Shown here piece by piece: positions 16,263 through 24,202 of a DNA stretch of 48,424 nucleotides. The DNA is from Acidimicrobiales bacterium. Its GTDB lineage: Bacteria; Actinomycetota; Acidimicrobiia; Acidimicrobiales; JAVJTC01. The position numbers were made by a program, and so were the translations under genes. The DNA is taken from the NCBI GenBank assembly GCA_040219085.1, contig JAVJTC010000035.1, positions 1 to 48,424 on the forward strand, in the 5' to 3' direction. Numbering within the stretch: the first letter of the stretch is position 1; the number at the start of each line of letters is the position of its first letter. Under the pieces are notes generated by a model that was not told the origin of the DNA, made no database searches, and was given only the letters and a program-made list of their open reading frames with translations.

Positions 16263-17615
16263 ATGACCCACCGTCTCGTCCTCACCGGTGCGACAGTCGT
16301 CGACCCTCCAGCGGACGCTGACCTGGTCGACCGGGACGGCGATCCGCCACCGGCCGCGCCGGCGCTGCGCCGGGTCGACGTCCACATCGGCGACGGGATC
16401 GTGACCGCCGTCACCGAACCGGGTGCGGGAACGGACACCGATGCCGCCCCCGGCGGGGACACGGCCGACCCCGTGACCGTGCAGGACCTCAGTGGAATGT
16501 TGCTCCTCGGGGCGGCCGCCGACCCCCACACCCACCTCGACAAGGCGCTCTCGGCGGACCGCGTCGTCAACGTGGCCGGCGATCTCACCGGAGCGATCGA
16601 CGCCTGGATGCGCTACCGGGTCGACGCAACCGTCGCCGACATGGCGGATCGGGCGACCCGCGCTGTCGAGATGCTCGTCGCGAACGGGGTGACGGCGGTG
16701 CGCACCCATGTGGACCTGGGCGAGGGAATCGGCGTTCGGGCCGCCGAGGCTCTGGCCGAGACCCGGGAGCGGATGGGGCACCTCGTGACGATGCAGGTCG
16801 TCGGACTCCCCACCTGTCCGGTGACCGGTGACGACGGGGCAGTCAACCGGGCCGATCTCCTGACAGCCGTCGAACGGGGTCTGATCGACCTGGTCGGAGG
16901 CGCCCCTGCGATCGACCCCGATCCCCACGGCGCCATCGACTGGCTCCTCGACCTCGCCCAGGGCACCGGCCTGGACGTCGACTTCCACATCGACGAGACA
17001 CTCGACTTCGACATGTTGAGCCTCGAGCATCTGGCTCGGCGGGTGATGGAACGCGGCTTCGACAACCGGGTGACGGCGAGCCACTGCGTCAGCCTCGGGA
17101 TGCAGTCCCCCTGGGATCAACAGCGTGTGGCCCGCGCCGTGGCCGAGGCCGGCATCGGCGTGATCACGCTGCCCCAGACCAACCTCTTCCTCCAGGCCCG
17201 CGGGGTGACGACGGCGCCACCGCGGGGCCTGACGGCCATCGGGATGCTGCGCGGCGCCGGGGTCGCCGTCGCGGCGGGGGCCGACAACATCCAGGATCCG
17301 TTCAACCCGATGGGCCGGGCCGACCCCTTCGAGACGGCATCGCTGCTCGTGAGCGCCGGCCACCGTCTACCCGAGGTCGGGTGGGCGATGGTGTCCGACG
17401 ACGCCCGGACGGTGATGGGTCTGCCACCGGCGGGGCCGGTCGTCGGCCGGAGGGCGGATCTGGTGGCGGTCGGCGCGGCGTCACTGCGCGAGGCCGTGGC
17501 GTCGGGACCCACCGCCCGCCGCACCTGGGTGGCAGGCCGCCTCGTGGCCGAGCGGACGGTGGCGGGGGGACTCCTCGAGAAGACCGGAGAGGAGTCCGAC
17601 GAAGCGGAGACCTGA
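16263..17615 (+). CDS. Cytosine deaminase-like amidohydrolase
   Basis: A 450-residue amidohydrolase with a complete CodA-type metal site. PHTHLDKAL gives the HxH. FHIDETLDFD gives the third His and the catalytic Glu. ASHCVSLG gives the fourth His, and AGADNIQDPFNPMGRADP gives the Asp with the characteristic DPF loop. CodA-type enzymes deaminate cytosine, isoguanine or related rings, and some relatives act on other N-heterocycles. The N-terminal beta-sandwich (TGATVVDP, VDVHIGDGIVTAV) is complete but contains a Pro/Asp-rich insert (residues 15-35 and 55-75). The ATG at 16263 is supported by the -10 at 16251. Its position between the yqeC operon and an LLM gene suggests deamination of a purine or pyrimidine; the substrate is inference. 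Confidence 0.85.
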   Translation: MTHRLVLTGATVVDPPADADLVDRDGDPPPAAPALRRVDVHIGDGIVTAVTEPGAGTDTDAAPGGDTADPVTVQDLSGMLLLGAAADPHTHLDKALSADRVVNVAGDLTGAIDAWMRYRVDATVADMADRATRAVEMLVANGVTAVRTHVDLGEGIGVRAAEALAETRERMGHLVTMQVVGLPTCPVTGDDGAVNRADLLTAVERGLIDLVGGAPAIDPDPHGAIDWLLDLAQGTGLDVDFHIDETLDFDMLSLEHLARRVMERGFDNRVTASHCVSLGMQSPWDQQRVARAVAEAGIGVITLPQTNLFLQARGVTTAPPRGLTAIGMLRGAGVAVAAGADNIQDPFNPMGRADPFETASLLVSAGHRLPEVGWAMVSDDARTVMGLPPAGPVVGRRADLVAVGAASLREAVASGPTARRTWVAGRLVAERTVAGGLLEKTGEESDEAET

Positions 17616-17686
17616 CCTCCCCGTCTACTCCTCGGCCCGACCTGTGTCGGCCACGAGAGTTACGGTGACGCCGTGATGGGGACGAG

Positions 17687-18682
17687 ATGACGGTGACTCC
17701 GTGGGGTGTGTGGCTCGAGCCGACGGTCCCCGCCGCGCGCCTTGTCGAGATGGCCGTGGCGGCGGAGGAGGCCGGTGCAGAGGTGTGCCTCGTCGCGGAC
17801 GAGGGCAACGGGCGGGACGTGTGGGTGACACTCGGCGCCATCGCGACGGCCACCGAGCGGATCGTCATCGGCCCCGGGGTGACCAACCCGTTCACCCGCC
17901 ATCCGGTGACCACGGCGACCGCCGCGGCCACCCTCGCCGAGATGGCCCCCGGCCGTGTGTGGGCCGGGCTGGGCGCCGGCGCGCCCTCCACGCTCGCGCC
18001 CATCGGGTTCGAAGCGGAGAGGCCCCTGCCGGCGCTGCGTGAGTCGATGGCCACCGCGCAGCAACTCCTCGACGGTGAATCCTCCGGCCGTGCGTTCCTG
18101 GGGTGGTTCGAAGGCCACGTGCCGCTTGTGATCGGCGGCCGTGGGCCGCTGATCCGCCAACTCGCGATCGACCACGCCGACTGGTACCTGGTGGCTGCCA
18201 CGCCCATCGAGGACCTCGCCGAGATCAGCGAGACGGTGCGGGCGGGGATGTGCAAGGTGGCCTGGACCACCCACATCGCCACCGACGACTGCGAGCGGGC
18301 GAAGGTCCTCGAGGTCATCTCGAGGGTGATCACCCAGGACCACGTGGCGGCGGGCCATCACCCGGAGACCACGGCGCCGCTGTACCTCCAGGAGCACTTC
18401 GGCGTCGATCAGTTGACGGCGGCCCGGGTGCGGCGGGCGGCCGAGAACCGGGTCCCCGACCACGTCATCGGCCTGTTGCCGGACGATCTCGTGGACCGGT
18501 TCGCGCTGGCGGGTTCGGTGGCGCAGTGTCGACGGCGCCTCGCCGACATGGCCGACCTCGTGGATCTCGTGCTCGTGGCGATGAACGAGCCTGACCCCGA
18601 ACTCGACTGGATCGGCGTCGCCGCCGAGGTCTTCGCCGACAGACCGCTGCCCGCTACTGCTCCAGGGCCTGGATCTCCGTAA
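17687..18682 (+). CDS. LLM-class flavin-dependent oxidoreductase
   Basis: A 331-residue luciferase-like TIM-barrel protein. It has WGVWLEPTVPAARLVEMAVAAEEAGAEVCLVADE at the start, RIVIGPGVTNPFTRHPVTTATAAATLAEM and RVWAGLGAGAP, the common LLM core, then VPLVIGGRGPLIRQLAIDHADWYLV. The RIVIGPGVTNPFTRHP segment resembles F420-dependent methylene-tetrahydromethanopterin reductase-like proteins. It follows the cytosine-deaminase-like gene by 71 bases on the same strand and probably shares its transcript. The 3' end overlaps the convergent secreted-protein gene by 29 bases. It is the second of three LLM enzymes in this neighbourhood. Confidence 0.85.
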   Translation: MTVTPWGVWLEPTVPAARLVEMAVAAEEAGAEVCLVADEGNGRDVWVTLGAIATATERIVIGPGVTNPFTRHPVTTATAAATLAEMAPGRVWAGLGAGAPSTLAPIGFEAERPLPALRESMATAQQLLDGESSGRAFLGWFEGHVPLVIGGRGPLIRQLAIDHADWYLVAATPIEDLAEISETVRAGMCKVAWTTHIATDDCERAKVLEVISRVITQDHVAAGHHPETTAPLYLQEHFGVDQLTAARVRRAAENRVPDHVIGLLPDDLVDRFALAGSVAQCRRRLADMADLVDLVLVAMNEPDPELDWIGVAAEVFADRPLPATAPGPGSP

Positions 18683-19463
18683 CGGGGATCTCCCAGGTGG
18701 TCGACGGCGCCCGGGTGGTGAAAGGACCGCGGTTCACACCGTCGATGGCCCAGGTGAGGATCCAGTCCACGGTGGCGGTGGCGGCGAACGGCGACCCGAC
18801 CGTCGTCGGGTAGGTGGCCAGACAGTCGGTGGCGTCGTCCTCGAGGCCCGGCTGCCAGGCGACGCCCGGGCCGTCGCAGGTGACGGGATCGCCGAGGCCC
18901 GGGGCGAACGTGAGCTGCCGTGGTGTTGCGGTGACCGTGACGGTCACCGAGACGAGCGGGATCGACGCGGTGGCCGAGGCGCTCACGGGTTGCCACGGGT
19001 CCGTGATCCAGAACCAGACCGGGATGTGGACCACGGCGGTCCGCCCGATGGGTGGCGAGGTCTCGACCGTCGGCGGTCCGGGCTCGACCTGGGCCGTGGC
19101 CTCGTCCATCAAGGCGACGAGGTCGATGGCCGAGCCGAGGTCCACGATGACCGGCACGGTCGGGATGTCGACAAGGCCACCGCCGCCCATGTCGGCGACA
19201 CACCCGACGTCGTAGACGATGCGTTCGCTTCGGGGCAGGACCCGTGCGTTGTTCGCCGAGCAGTAGATCGGCGGCGGGTTCGTGGGCGTGCCAGTTCCAC
19301 CATCCTGGCCTCCTCCTCCAGAGGGAACCTCAGAGCAGACCCGCACGGTGGCCGTGCCCGTCACTGGGTCGACTCCGGCAAGACAGATACCGGCAGCGGC
19401 AGCGGTCGCCGGTACCACAGTGATCGTGGCTACGAAAAGGGCGAGGATAAGAACCGTCCTCAT
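18654..19463 (-). CDS. Secreted protein of unknown function
   Basis: A 269-residue protein with a clear signal peptide: a basic start, a hydrophobic stretch of about 16 residues and an Ala-rich cleavage area (ATAAAAG). The mature part has a Gly-rich spacer, four scattered Cys likely to form disulfides (CLAG, VCSE, YCS, GCVAD, later TCDG and DCLATYP) and beta-rich Val/Thr segments ending WEIPVTEIQALEQ. No domain is recognised. The ATG at 19461-19463 overlaps the stop of the lipoprotein gene upstream (ATGA), so the two exported proteins are made together and may interact outside the membrane. The 3' end overlaps the convergent LLM gene. Confidence 0.75.
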   Translation of the reverse strand: MRTVLILALFVATITVVPATAAAAGICLAGVDPVTGTATVRVCSEVPSGGGGQDGGTGTPTNPPPIYCSANNARVLPRSERIVYDVGCVADMGGGGLVDIPTVPVIVDLGSAIDLVALMDEATAQVEPGPPTVETSPPIGRTAVVHIPVWFWITDPWQPVSASATASIPLVSVTVTVTATPRQLTFAPGLGDPVTCDGPGVAWQPGLEDDATDCLATYPTTVGSPFAATATVDWILTWAIDGVNRGPFTTRAPSTTWEIPVTEIQALEQ

Positions 19464-20665
19464 GGAACCGGGACCCCTGATATGTCAGCAACCGGCACCG
19501 AATCGAGCGGTCGTCCTAAGCATTCAAGGTCATCCGCCGGTTGGGTCTGATCTGCGACCCAGCTGCCGCTGCTGAGCACAAGTCGGTAGGTCGTCACGGA
19601 TTGAAGAGCGCCGTCGCCTGCCCAGATGACATCGCCCGACGCGGCAACTCGTGAGTAGCCCTCCTGCTGGTCTTCGCAGGAGATGGTGCCCACGAAGTTG
19701 AGGCCGTGACCGAAGACCTGCACCCGAAGATTCGTGCCGAGGCCGTTCACGAGTCGCGTCCCGTCGTCGATGCGAGCCTGCAACTGGGAGCGGAACTCGG
19801 CCGCGTTCGACGGCATCAGCAGCTCGTCGATGCGGGGATCGGTGATGCCCGTGGTGGGGTCCTCCTGGGTCTCCACGAACATCTGGCGCAGGGCGATGTG
19901 GGCGGTGACCACCTCGTCCTCGAGCACCGGGTTGAGACAGACGTCGAAGACGATCTCACCGACGTCGCCCACGGTTGCCCGCTGGGTGAGTCCGGTCACC
20001 GCGGGTGCCCCGTCGGGACCGGCCGTCAAGCCGACGGTCACGTCCCACCGCTGCGCGAGCACCCACGGCAGCGAACCCAGCGCCTTCTCGTACACACAGT
20101 CCACGAAGGTCACCGTCGAATCGGACACGACGACCTCCGCGCGCGTCCCGCCGTACAACTCGACGGTGGTGGTGCCCCGAGCGGCGTCGGCCTCGAGCGA
20201 CCCGTCGACGAGTTCGGCCATCGCCTCGTCCAGGACCGCCACCGCCGCCACGGCGTCGCGGGTCACGACACCGTTGCGCAGGTCCCTCCATGCAACGAGG
20301 AAGCTGTCCCAGACCGCCAGCGCCTGTGCTCCTGCGTCACCCCCGGCGGCGGACCCGCCTGCGTCAGAGGTGGCGGTGGGCGACGGGTCCGGTGACCCGC
20401 CGGAGCCGTCTGAAGGCTCGCCGGGAACTCCGACGTCATCGCCCGTCTCCTCCGGGTTCAAGTCGTCCGAGGCCGAATCGTCCGGCACCGCCGCGGGCGT
20501 GGAGTCGCCCGACCCGCCCGATGCCTCGGCGCCGCCGTCCACCGCATCGAACGCACCGGTCGGGTCCACATCGTCGCCACCGCCGCCACACGCCGTGACC
20601 AGAAGCGCCGCCGTCACGAGGAGAGCAACCGCCCTCCGCCATCGACCCGAACCGCACGTCTGCAT
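19460..20665 (-). CDS. Lipoprotein of unknown function
   Basis: A 401-residue lipoprotein. The signal (RRAVALLVTAALLVTAC) ends in a lipobox with Cys26, followed by GGGGDD and a long acidic Ser/Gly/Pro linker to about residue 135. A globular domain follows, starting with LAVWDSFLVAWRDLRNGVVTRDAVA, with later Cys-containing strands (FVDCVYEKAL, FDVCLNPVLEDEVV, GTISCEDQQEGY) and ending DDLECLGRPLD. I do not recognise the fold. The start is ATG at 20665; an upstream in-frame start would break the signal peptide. It precedes the secreted-protein gene in a four-base overlap. The linker is of the low-complexity type usual in actinobacterial surface lipoproteins. Confidence 0.78.
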   Translation of the reverse strand: MQTCGSGRWRRAVALLVTAALLVTACGGGGDDVDPTGAFDAVDGGAEASGGSGDSTPAAVPDDSASDDLNPEETGDDVGVPGEPSDGSGGSPDPSPTATSDAGGSAAGGDAGAQALAVWDSFLVAWRDLRNGVVTRDAVAAVAVLDEAMAELVDGSLEADAARGTTTVELYGGTRAEVVVSDSTVTFVDCVYEKALGSLPWVLAQRWDVTVGLTAGPDGAPAVTGLTQRATVGDVGEIVFDVCLNPVLEDEVVTAHIALRQMFVETQEDPTTGITDPRIDELLMPSNAAEFRSQLQARIDDGTRLVNGLGTNLRVQVFGHGLNFVGTISCEDQQEGYSRVAASGDVIWAGDGALQSVTTYRLVLSSGSWVADQTQPADDLECLGRPLDSVPVADISGVPVP

Positions 20666-20852
20666 GTTGCTCAGACTTACATGAAAGTTATCGAAGAACA
20701 AGAGAGACAACCCTGTCATCCGGCGCCCGACAGCGAGGACCGCACCCTAGGCGCTCAGGTGTCGCCATTCCATGAGTCATCACGCCTGAATCATGTCACT
20801 GCCCGCGCGTCGGAAACCGCTCAGTGCGTGGACACCTTCGCGATCGACCGCG
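20666..20852. other. Intergenic, no gene seen
   Basis: This 187-base gap lies between two minus-strand genes. Its left 50 bases are clearly less GC-rich than the surroundings and probably hold the lipoprotein promoter (on minus, TTGTTC, 16 bases, TAAGTC, 8 bases before the ATG). A short dyad, atgagtcat, lies near 20771-20779. No RNA gene was recognised. Confidence 0.35.
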
Positions 20853-21950
20853 TCAGATCAGGCCGAGCAACTGCCTCGCGAGCCGGGCGGCGCTGCCACC
20901 TTCGGCGATGGCGAGGTCCAGAGCGGCCGACGTCTGGAGTCCGTCGACGAGAAGTCGACAGACCTCCTGCTCGGCCGCCTCGTTGGTGGCCGGGTCTCCA
21001 CCGGCGGCCCAGAGTTCCTCGAGTCGGGCCGCCGAAGCCTCCAGATCGGCCTCGACGAAGTCCCATCCCTCGTTCCAGGGCCGATCCAGCAGGTGCAGCC
21101 TGATGGCCTCGCCGGGCCAGCGCTGGAGCAGGTCCAGCACGAACACCAGGTTCCCGGTGGACTTCGCAACCTTGTGGCCGTCGAGGCGGACCGTGCCGAC
21201 GTGCATCCAGGCACGTGCGAACGGGGTGACCCCGGTCGCCGCCTCGGCCATCGCCGCCTCGTAGGCGTGATGGGGGAACTTCAGGTCCTCTCCCCCGGCG
21301 TGCACATCCAGCGCCAGCCCCAGCACGGCCGTGGACATGGCCACGCACTCGGCGTGCCAACCCGGACGCCCGTCGCTCCACGGACTCGACCACGAGGGCT
21401 CACCTTCGGCCGATCGCTGCCACACGGCCGAGTCCAGCGGGTGGTCCTTGTTCGGATCGTCGGGGTGGCCGCCGCGCTCGCCGACGAGACGGATGGCCTC
21501 GTCCTCGTCGATGCCCGCCCGGGTGGCGACGTCGACGCCCCGGAAGTAGACCGAACCCTCACGTTCATAGGCGACACCGCGGTCCATCAGCGCACGGGCG
21601 AGGAAGATGACCTCCGTCACGTACTCACGGGACTGCGGCTCGAACGACGGCCGGCCGACCCGCAGCTTCCGCATGTCGTCCTCGAACTGGTACGTCTGCT
21701 GGGTGGCCAGGGCCCGCCAGCCCACACCGCGGCGTCGGGCCTCGGCGAGCAGTGAATCGTCCACGTCGGTGACGTTGCGGGCGACCTCGACAGCGATGCC
21801 GACATGTTCGAGGGTCCGGGCGAGCGTGTCGATCCACACGAACGTGGAGGCGTGCCCGATGTGGGTCGTGTCATAGGGGGTGACCCCGCAGACGTAGAGC
21901 CGCAGGCGGCGCAGAGGCGGGATGACGGTGTCGCCGAGTCGCAGTTTCAC
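20853..21950 (-). CDS. mshC: MshC, cysteine:GlcN-Ins ligase of mycothiol biosynthesis
   Basis: A 365-residue class-I aminoacyl-tRNA-synthetase-like ligase. It joins cysteine to glucosaminyl-inositol using ATP, the third step of mycothiol synthesis. LYVCGVTPYDTTHIGHA carries the zinc Cys (C21) and HIGH motif. WHAECVAM and HAGGEDLKFPHHAYEAA supply the other zinc ligands and the cysteine pocket, and KVAKSTGNLV replaces KMSKS. CGVTPYD and the absence of the long CysS C-terminal region distinguish it from cysteinyl-tRNA synthetase. MshC is usually about 410 residues; the N-terminal 15 or so are missing here. GTG at 21950 is supported by TAGCGT six bases upstream. It is the clearest lineage marker, since mycothiol is confined to actinobacteria. 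Confidence 0.88.
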   Translation of the reverse strand: MKLRLGDTVIPPLRRLRLYVCGVTPYDTTHIGHASTFVWIDTLARTLEHVGIAVEVARNVTDVDDSLLAEARRRGVGWRALATQQTYQFEDDMRKLRVGRPSFEPQSREYVTEVIFLARALMDRGVAYEREGSVYFRGVDVATRAGIDEDEAIRLVGERGGHPDDPNKDHPLDSAVWQRSAEGEPSWSSPWSDGRPGWHAECVAMSTAVLGLALDVHAGGEDLKFPHHAYEAAMAEAATGVTPFARAWMHVGTVRLDGHKVAKSTGNLVFVLDLLQRWPGEAIRLHLLDRPWNEGWDFVEADLEASAARLEELWAAGGDPATNEAAEQEVCRLLVDGLQTSAALDLAIAEGGSAARLARQLLGLI

Positions 21951-21956
21951 GCCCCA

Positions 21957-21962
21957 ACGCTA
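21957..21962 (-). promoter_or_regulatory. -10 box, leaderless type, for mshC
   Basis: On the minus strand TAGCGT lies 6 bases before the GTG at 21950. Confidence 0.4.
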
Positions 21963-21974
21963 CCCGCCCCGGGG

Positions 21975-22817
21975 TCAGGGCCCCGCTGCCGTCGAGGCGT
22001 GCCAACGCCCCGTGAGTGCGCGATTGAGCCAGCTGAACACCCAGAAGACGACGATTCCGAGGGCCGACGAGACGATGATCGTGGCGATGAGGCCGGCGCC
22101 GTCGGCCAGACCCCGGAACCGGTTGATGAGCGTTCCGAGGCCCGGCTCGCCCCGACCGAAGAGGAACTCTCCGACCACAGCGCCGATGACCGACAGGCCC
22201 GCCGAGATCCGGAAGCCCGTGAACATCGCCGGCACCCCGGCGCGCAACTCGAGCTTCGTGAGCTGCGTGAACCGCGAGGCGCCGTGGAGGTGCAACAGGT
22301 CATAGAGGTTGCGGTCGGCGGACTTCAGCCCGAACAGCGTGTTCGTGATGATCGGGAAGATCGCGACCAGCACGCACACGAGCACCCGCTTCTTGAGGTC
22401 CTCTCCCAACCAGAAGAACCACGGGTCCAGGTCGTTCTGGAAGAAGACCCCGATGATCGGCACGAGCGCGAGGATCGGCACGGCCTGGGCGAGGACCGCC
22501 CACGGGAACAACGCCCGTTCGGCGAGGGGCGACAGCGACATCACGATGGCGAGCCCGACGCCCAACACGATCGCCGTCACCAGACCGATGAACGCGGACT
22601 GGGCGGTCACCCACGTGGCATCGATGAGATCGGCCCGGACGTCACCGTCGGCGAACGCGTCCGACCACACCTCGTGGGGAGGTGGCAGCAGGATCCCCCG
22701 GCGCTGCGGCGTGGAGATGAAGACGTAGCTGATGAGGTACCAGACGCCGACCATCACGCCGGCGAACGCCAGAGGCGGTCCGGCGGTCCTGGCTGCGGTG
22801 GCGGCCCGGCTCACCAT
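21975..22817 (-). CDS. NitT/TauT-type ABC transporter permease (1)
   Basis: A 280-residue permease of the BPD-type family (SsuC/TauC-like). It has about six hydrophobic segments, including GVMVGVWYLISYVFI near residue 20, FIGLVTAIVLGVGLAIVM and VLVCVLVAIFPIITNTLFGLKSA. The EAA-like cytoplasmic loop reads LHLHGASRFTQLTKLELRAGVPAMFTGFRISAGLSVIGAVVGEFL, which contacts the ATPase. The PHEVW motif near residue 48 is usual in this group. TAGGAT lies 7 bases before its ATG, so it may have its own leaderless promoter despite being 28 bases behind the binding-protein gene. It would pair with the permease at 24203 in a heterodimeric importer for a small organic, perhaps aromatic or heterocyclic, substrate. 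Confidence 0.87.
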   Translation of the reverse strand: MVSRAATAARTAGPPLAFAGVMVGVWYLISYVFISTPQRRGILLPPPHEVWSDAFADGDVRADLIDATWVTAQSAFIGLVTAIVLGVGLAIVMSLSPLAERALFPWAVLAQAVPILALVPIIGVFFQNDLDPWFFWLGEDLKKRVLVCVLVAIFPIITNTLFGLKSADRNLYDLLHLHGASRFTQLTKLELRAGVPAMFTGFRISAGLSVIGAVVGEFLFGRGEPGLGTLINRFRGLADGAGLIATIIVSSALGIVVFWVFSWLNRALTGRWHASTAAGP

Positions 22818-22824
22818 GGCGGTG

Positions 22825-22830
22825 ATCCTA
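22825..22830 (-). promoter_or_regulatory. -10 box, leaderless type, for permease 1
   Basis: On the minus strand TAGGAT lies 7 bases before the ATG at 22817. The substrate-binding gene ends at 22846, so the element lies in the short gap between the two genes. Confidence 0.35.
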
Positions 22831-22845
22831 TGACGCCGGGGGACC

Positions 22846-24054
22846 TCAGAAGCCGAGCGAGATGTCCGGGTCGAGGAACTCGTTGGTGAACAGGTCCTCG
22901 GCCGACAGGTCGTCGGGGACGTCGATCCCCGCGGCCTCGTAGACCGGCGTCAACTGCGCGATCAGACCGTCGATGCGGTCCCCGTCGAAGTCACCGACGG
23001 TGCCGTCGGGGCCGTCCGTGATGAGGCCGAGATCCACCATCGCCTCTGTGCCTGCCGCGTGGCTCTCGGAGCTCGCAGTCCAGAAACTGTTCAGGTCGAT
23101 GACGAACTGGAGCAGCATCTCGTTGACCGGTTCGGGGTCGGCGAAGTAGTCGACGATGGCCTGCTGGAAGATCGGCACGACCGCCTCGAGGCAGTCGCGG
23201 CTCTCGGTGAGAGCCGCGGGCTTGACGCTCAGCGCACCCTGGTAGATCGGAAGCACGTCGTCGATGAGCAGGAAGTCGACCGGCTTGTCGAAGCCGAGTT
23301 CGTTCTCGTAGCGGTAGGGCTCGTTGGTGGCGAAGCCCTGCTGCACGAGGTTCCCCTCGGCAATGAACCGGGTGGGGGACCCGTCGTAGGAGCCGTCGAC
23401 CTGGTCGGCGCTGAGCTGACCGTCGGCGACGAGATAGTCCATGTAGGCCGCGCCACCGAAGTACAGGACCGGCGCTTCGGCCTCGCCGATGTCGGCGAAG
23501 GTCTCGAAGCTGTAGACGTCGGGGTCCCACATCAGGATCTGGGGACCACGCTCGAAGTAGTTGAGTACGTGGACCACCGGCGTCGTCGTCGCCGACTGGA
23601 TTGCCTCGTCGGTGTTGACGTAGGCCATGAAGATGTCGGGGTCGGTGTAGAACTGGCCGGTCTGGGTGTCGGCGTCGGTGTAGGGGCCACCGGCGCGGAT
23701 CTCGAGGTCGATGTCGGTGCCCATGAGGGGCCCGGTGTAGATGCCGTTGTCGGCGTCGAAGGTGCCGTCGATGCCAGCCGCCTGGTAGGTGAAGCCGTGC
23801 TCGGGTTCGGGGAACCAGTCCGTCTGCACGATCAGCGGGTTCGGGCAGATGTCGGCGACCGAAACCGTGCCGGTGTCTCCGTCGTCGGTGACCCCGTCGT
23901 CGGACGCCCCGTCGTCGGTGACCCCGTCCTCGGACGCCCCGTCGTCGGTGACCCCGTCGTCGGCGGGGGCGGTCGTGTCGTCATCGTCGCCGCACGCGGC
24001 GGCCACCAGGGCGAGCACGACGAACAGGGCGATCAACCATCGGCTTCGCTTCAT
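22846..24054 (-). CDS. NMT1/THI5-like ABC substrate-binding lipoprotein
   Basis: A 402-residue lipoprotein with signal RSRWLIALFVVLALVAAAC (lipobox AAAC) and an acidic repeat linker of GVTDDGAS(E/D)D units (residues about 35-60). The binding domain begins LIVQTDWFPEPEHGFTYQAAG. TDWFP-x-P-EHG and a following G-x-Y, then IRAGGPYTD, are hallmarks of NMT1/THI5/SsuA-like binding proteins that bind thiamine-pyrimidine precursors, sulfonates, nitrate or other small anions. YFERGPQILMWDPD and FGGAAYMDYLV follow. The ATG at 24054 fits the signal; an earlier TTG in frame adds only six residues. Its ligand is unknown, but the nucleobase-type enzymes nearby make a pyrimidine- or purine-like ligand attractive. 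Confidence 0.86.
   Translation of the reverse strand: MKRSRWLIALFVVLALVAAACGDDDDTTAPADDGVTDDGASEDGVTDDGASDDGVTDDGDTGTVSVADICPNPLIVQTDWFPEPEHGFTYQAAGIDGTFDADNGIYTGPLMGTDIDLEIRAGGPYTDADTQTGQFYTDPDIFMAYVNTDEAIQSATTTPVVHVLNYFERGPQILMWDPDVYSFETFADIGEAEAPVLYFGGAAYMDYLVADGQLSADQVDGSYDGSPTRFIAEGNLVQQGFATNEPYRYENELGFDKPVDFLLIDDVLPIYQGALSVKPAALTESRDCLEAVVPIFQQAIVDYFADPEPVNEMLLQFVIDLNSFWTASSESHAAGTEAMVDLGLITDGPDGTVGDFDGDRIDGLIAQLTPVYEAAGIDVPDDLSAEDLFTNEFLDPDISLGF
23881..23963. repeat. 30-base tandem repeat inside the binding-protein linker
   Basis: Two full copies (23881-23910 and 23911-23940) differ by one base and a third is partial (to 23963). Each holds two related 15-base halves. It encodes the acidic DDGVTDDGAS linker between lipid anchor and binding domain, and its copy number could vary between strains. 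Confidence 0.7.
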
Positions 24055-24202
24055 GGCTCCTCGGTCCTCCAACGGGCAACCGCCCGGATTTCGCGTCGAT
24101 ACGCCCGATTGGATATCAGGTGATCGGCCGCAACCGTCCGCCTCGGGGCCGCGTTCACATGCAGTTCATACTCAGCACGGGCGGGCGTACTGCCCGGCAA
24201 GA
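24055..24202. other. Intergenic, no gene seen
   Basis: This 148-base gap lies between the permease-2 stop and the binding-protein start, both on minus. It probably holds the binding-protein promoter and has a short CGGGC-4-GCCCG hairpin at 24073-24086. No other feature was recognised. Confidence 0.3.
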
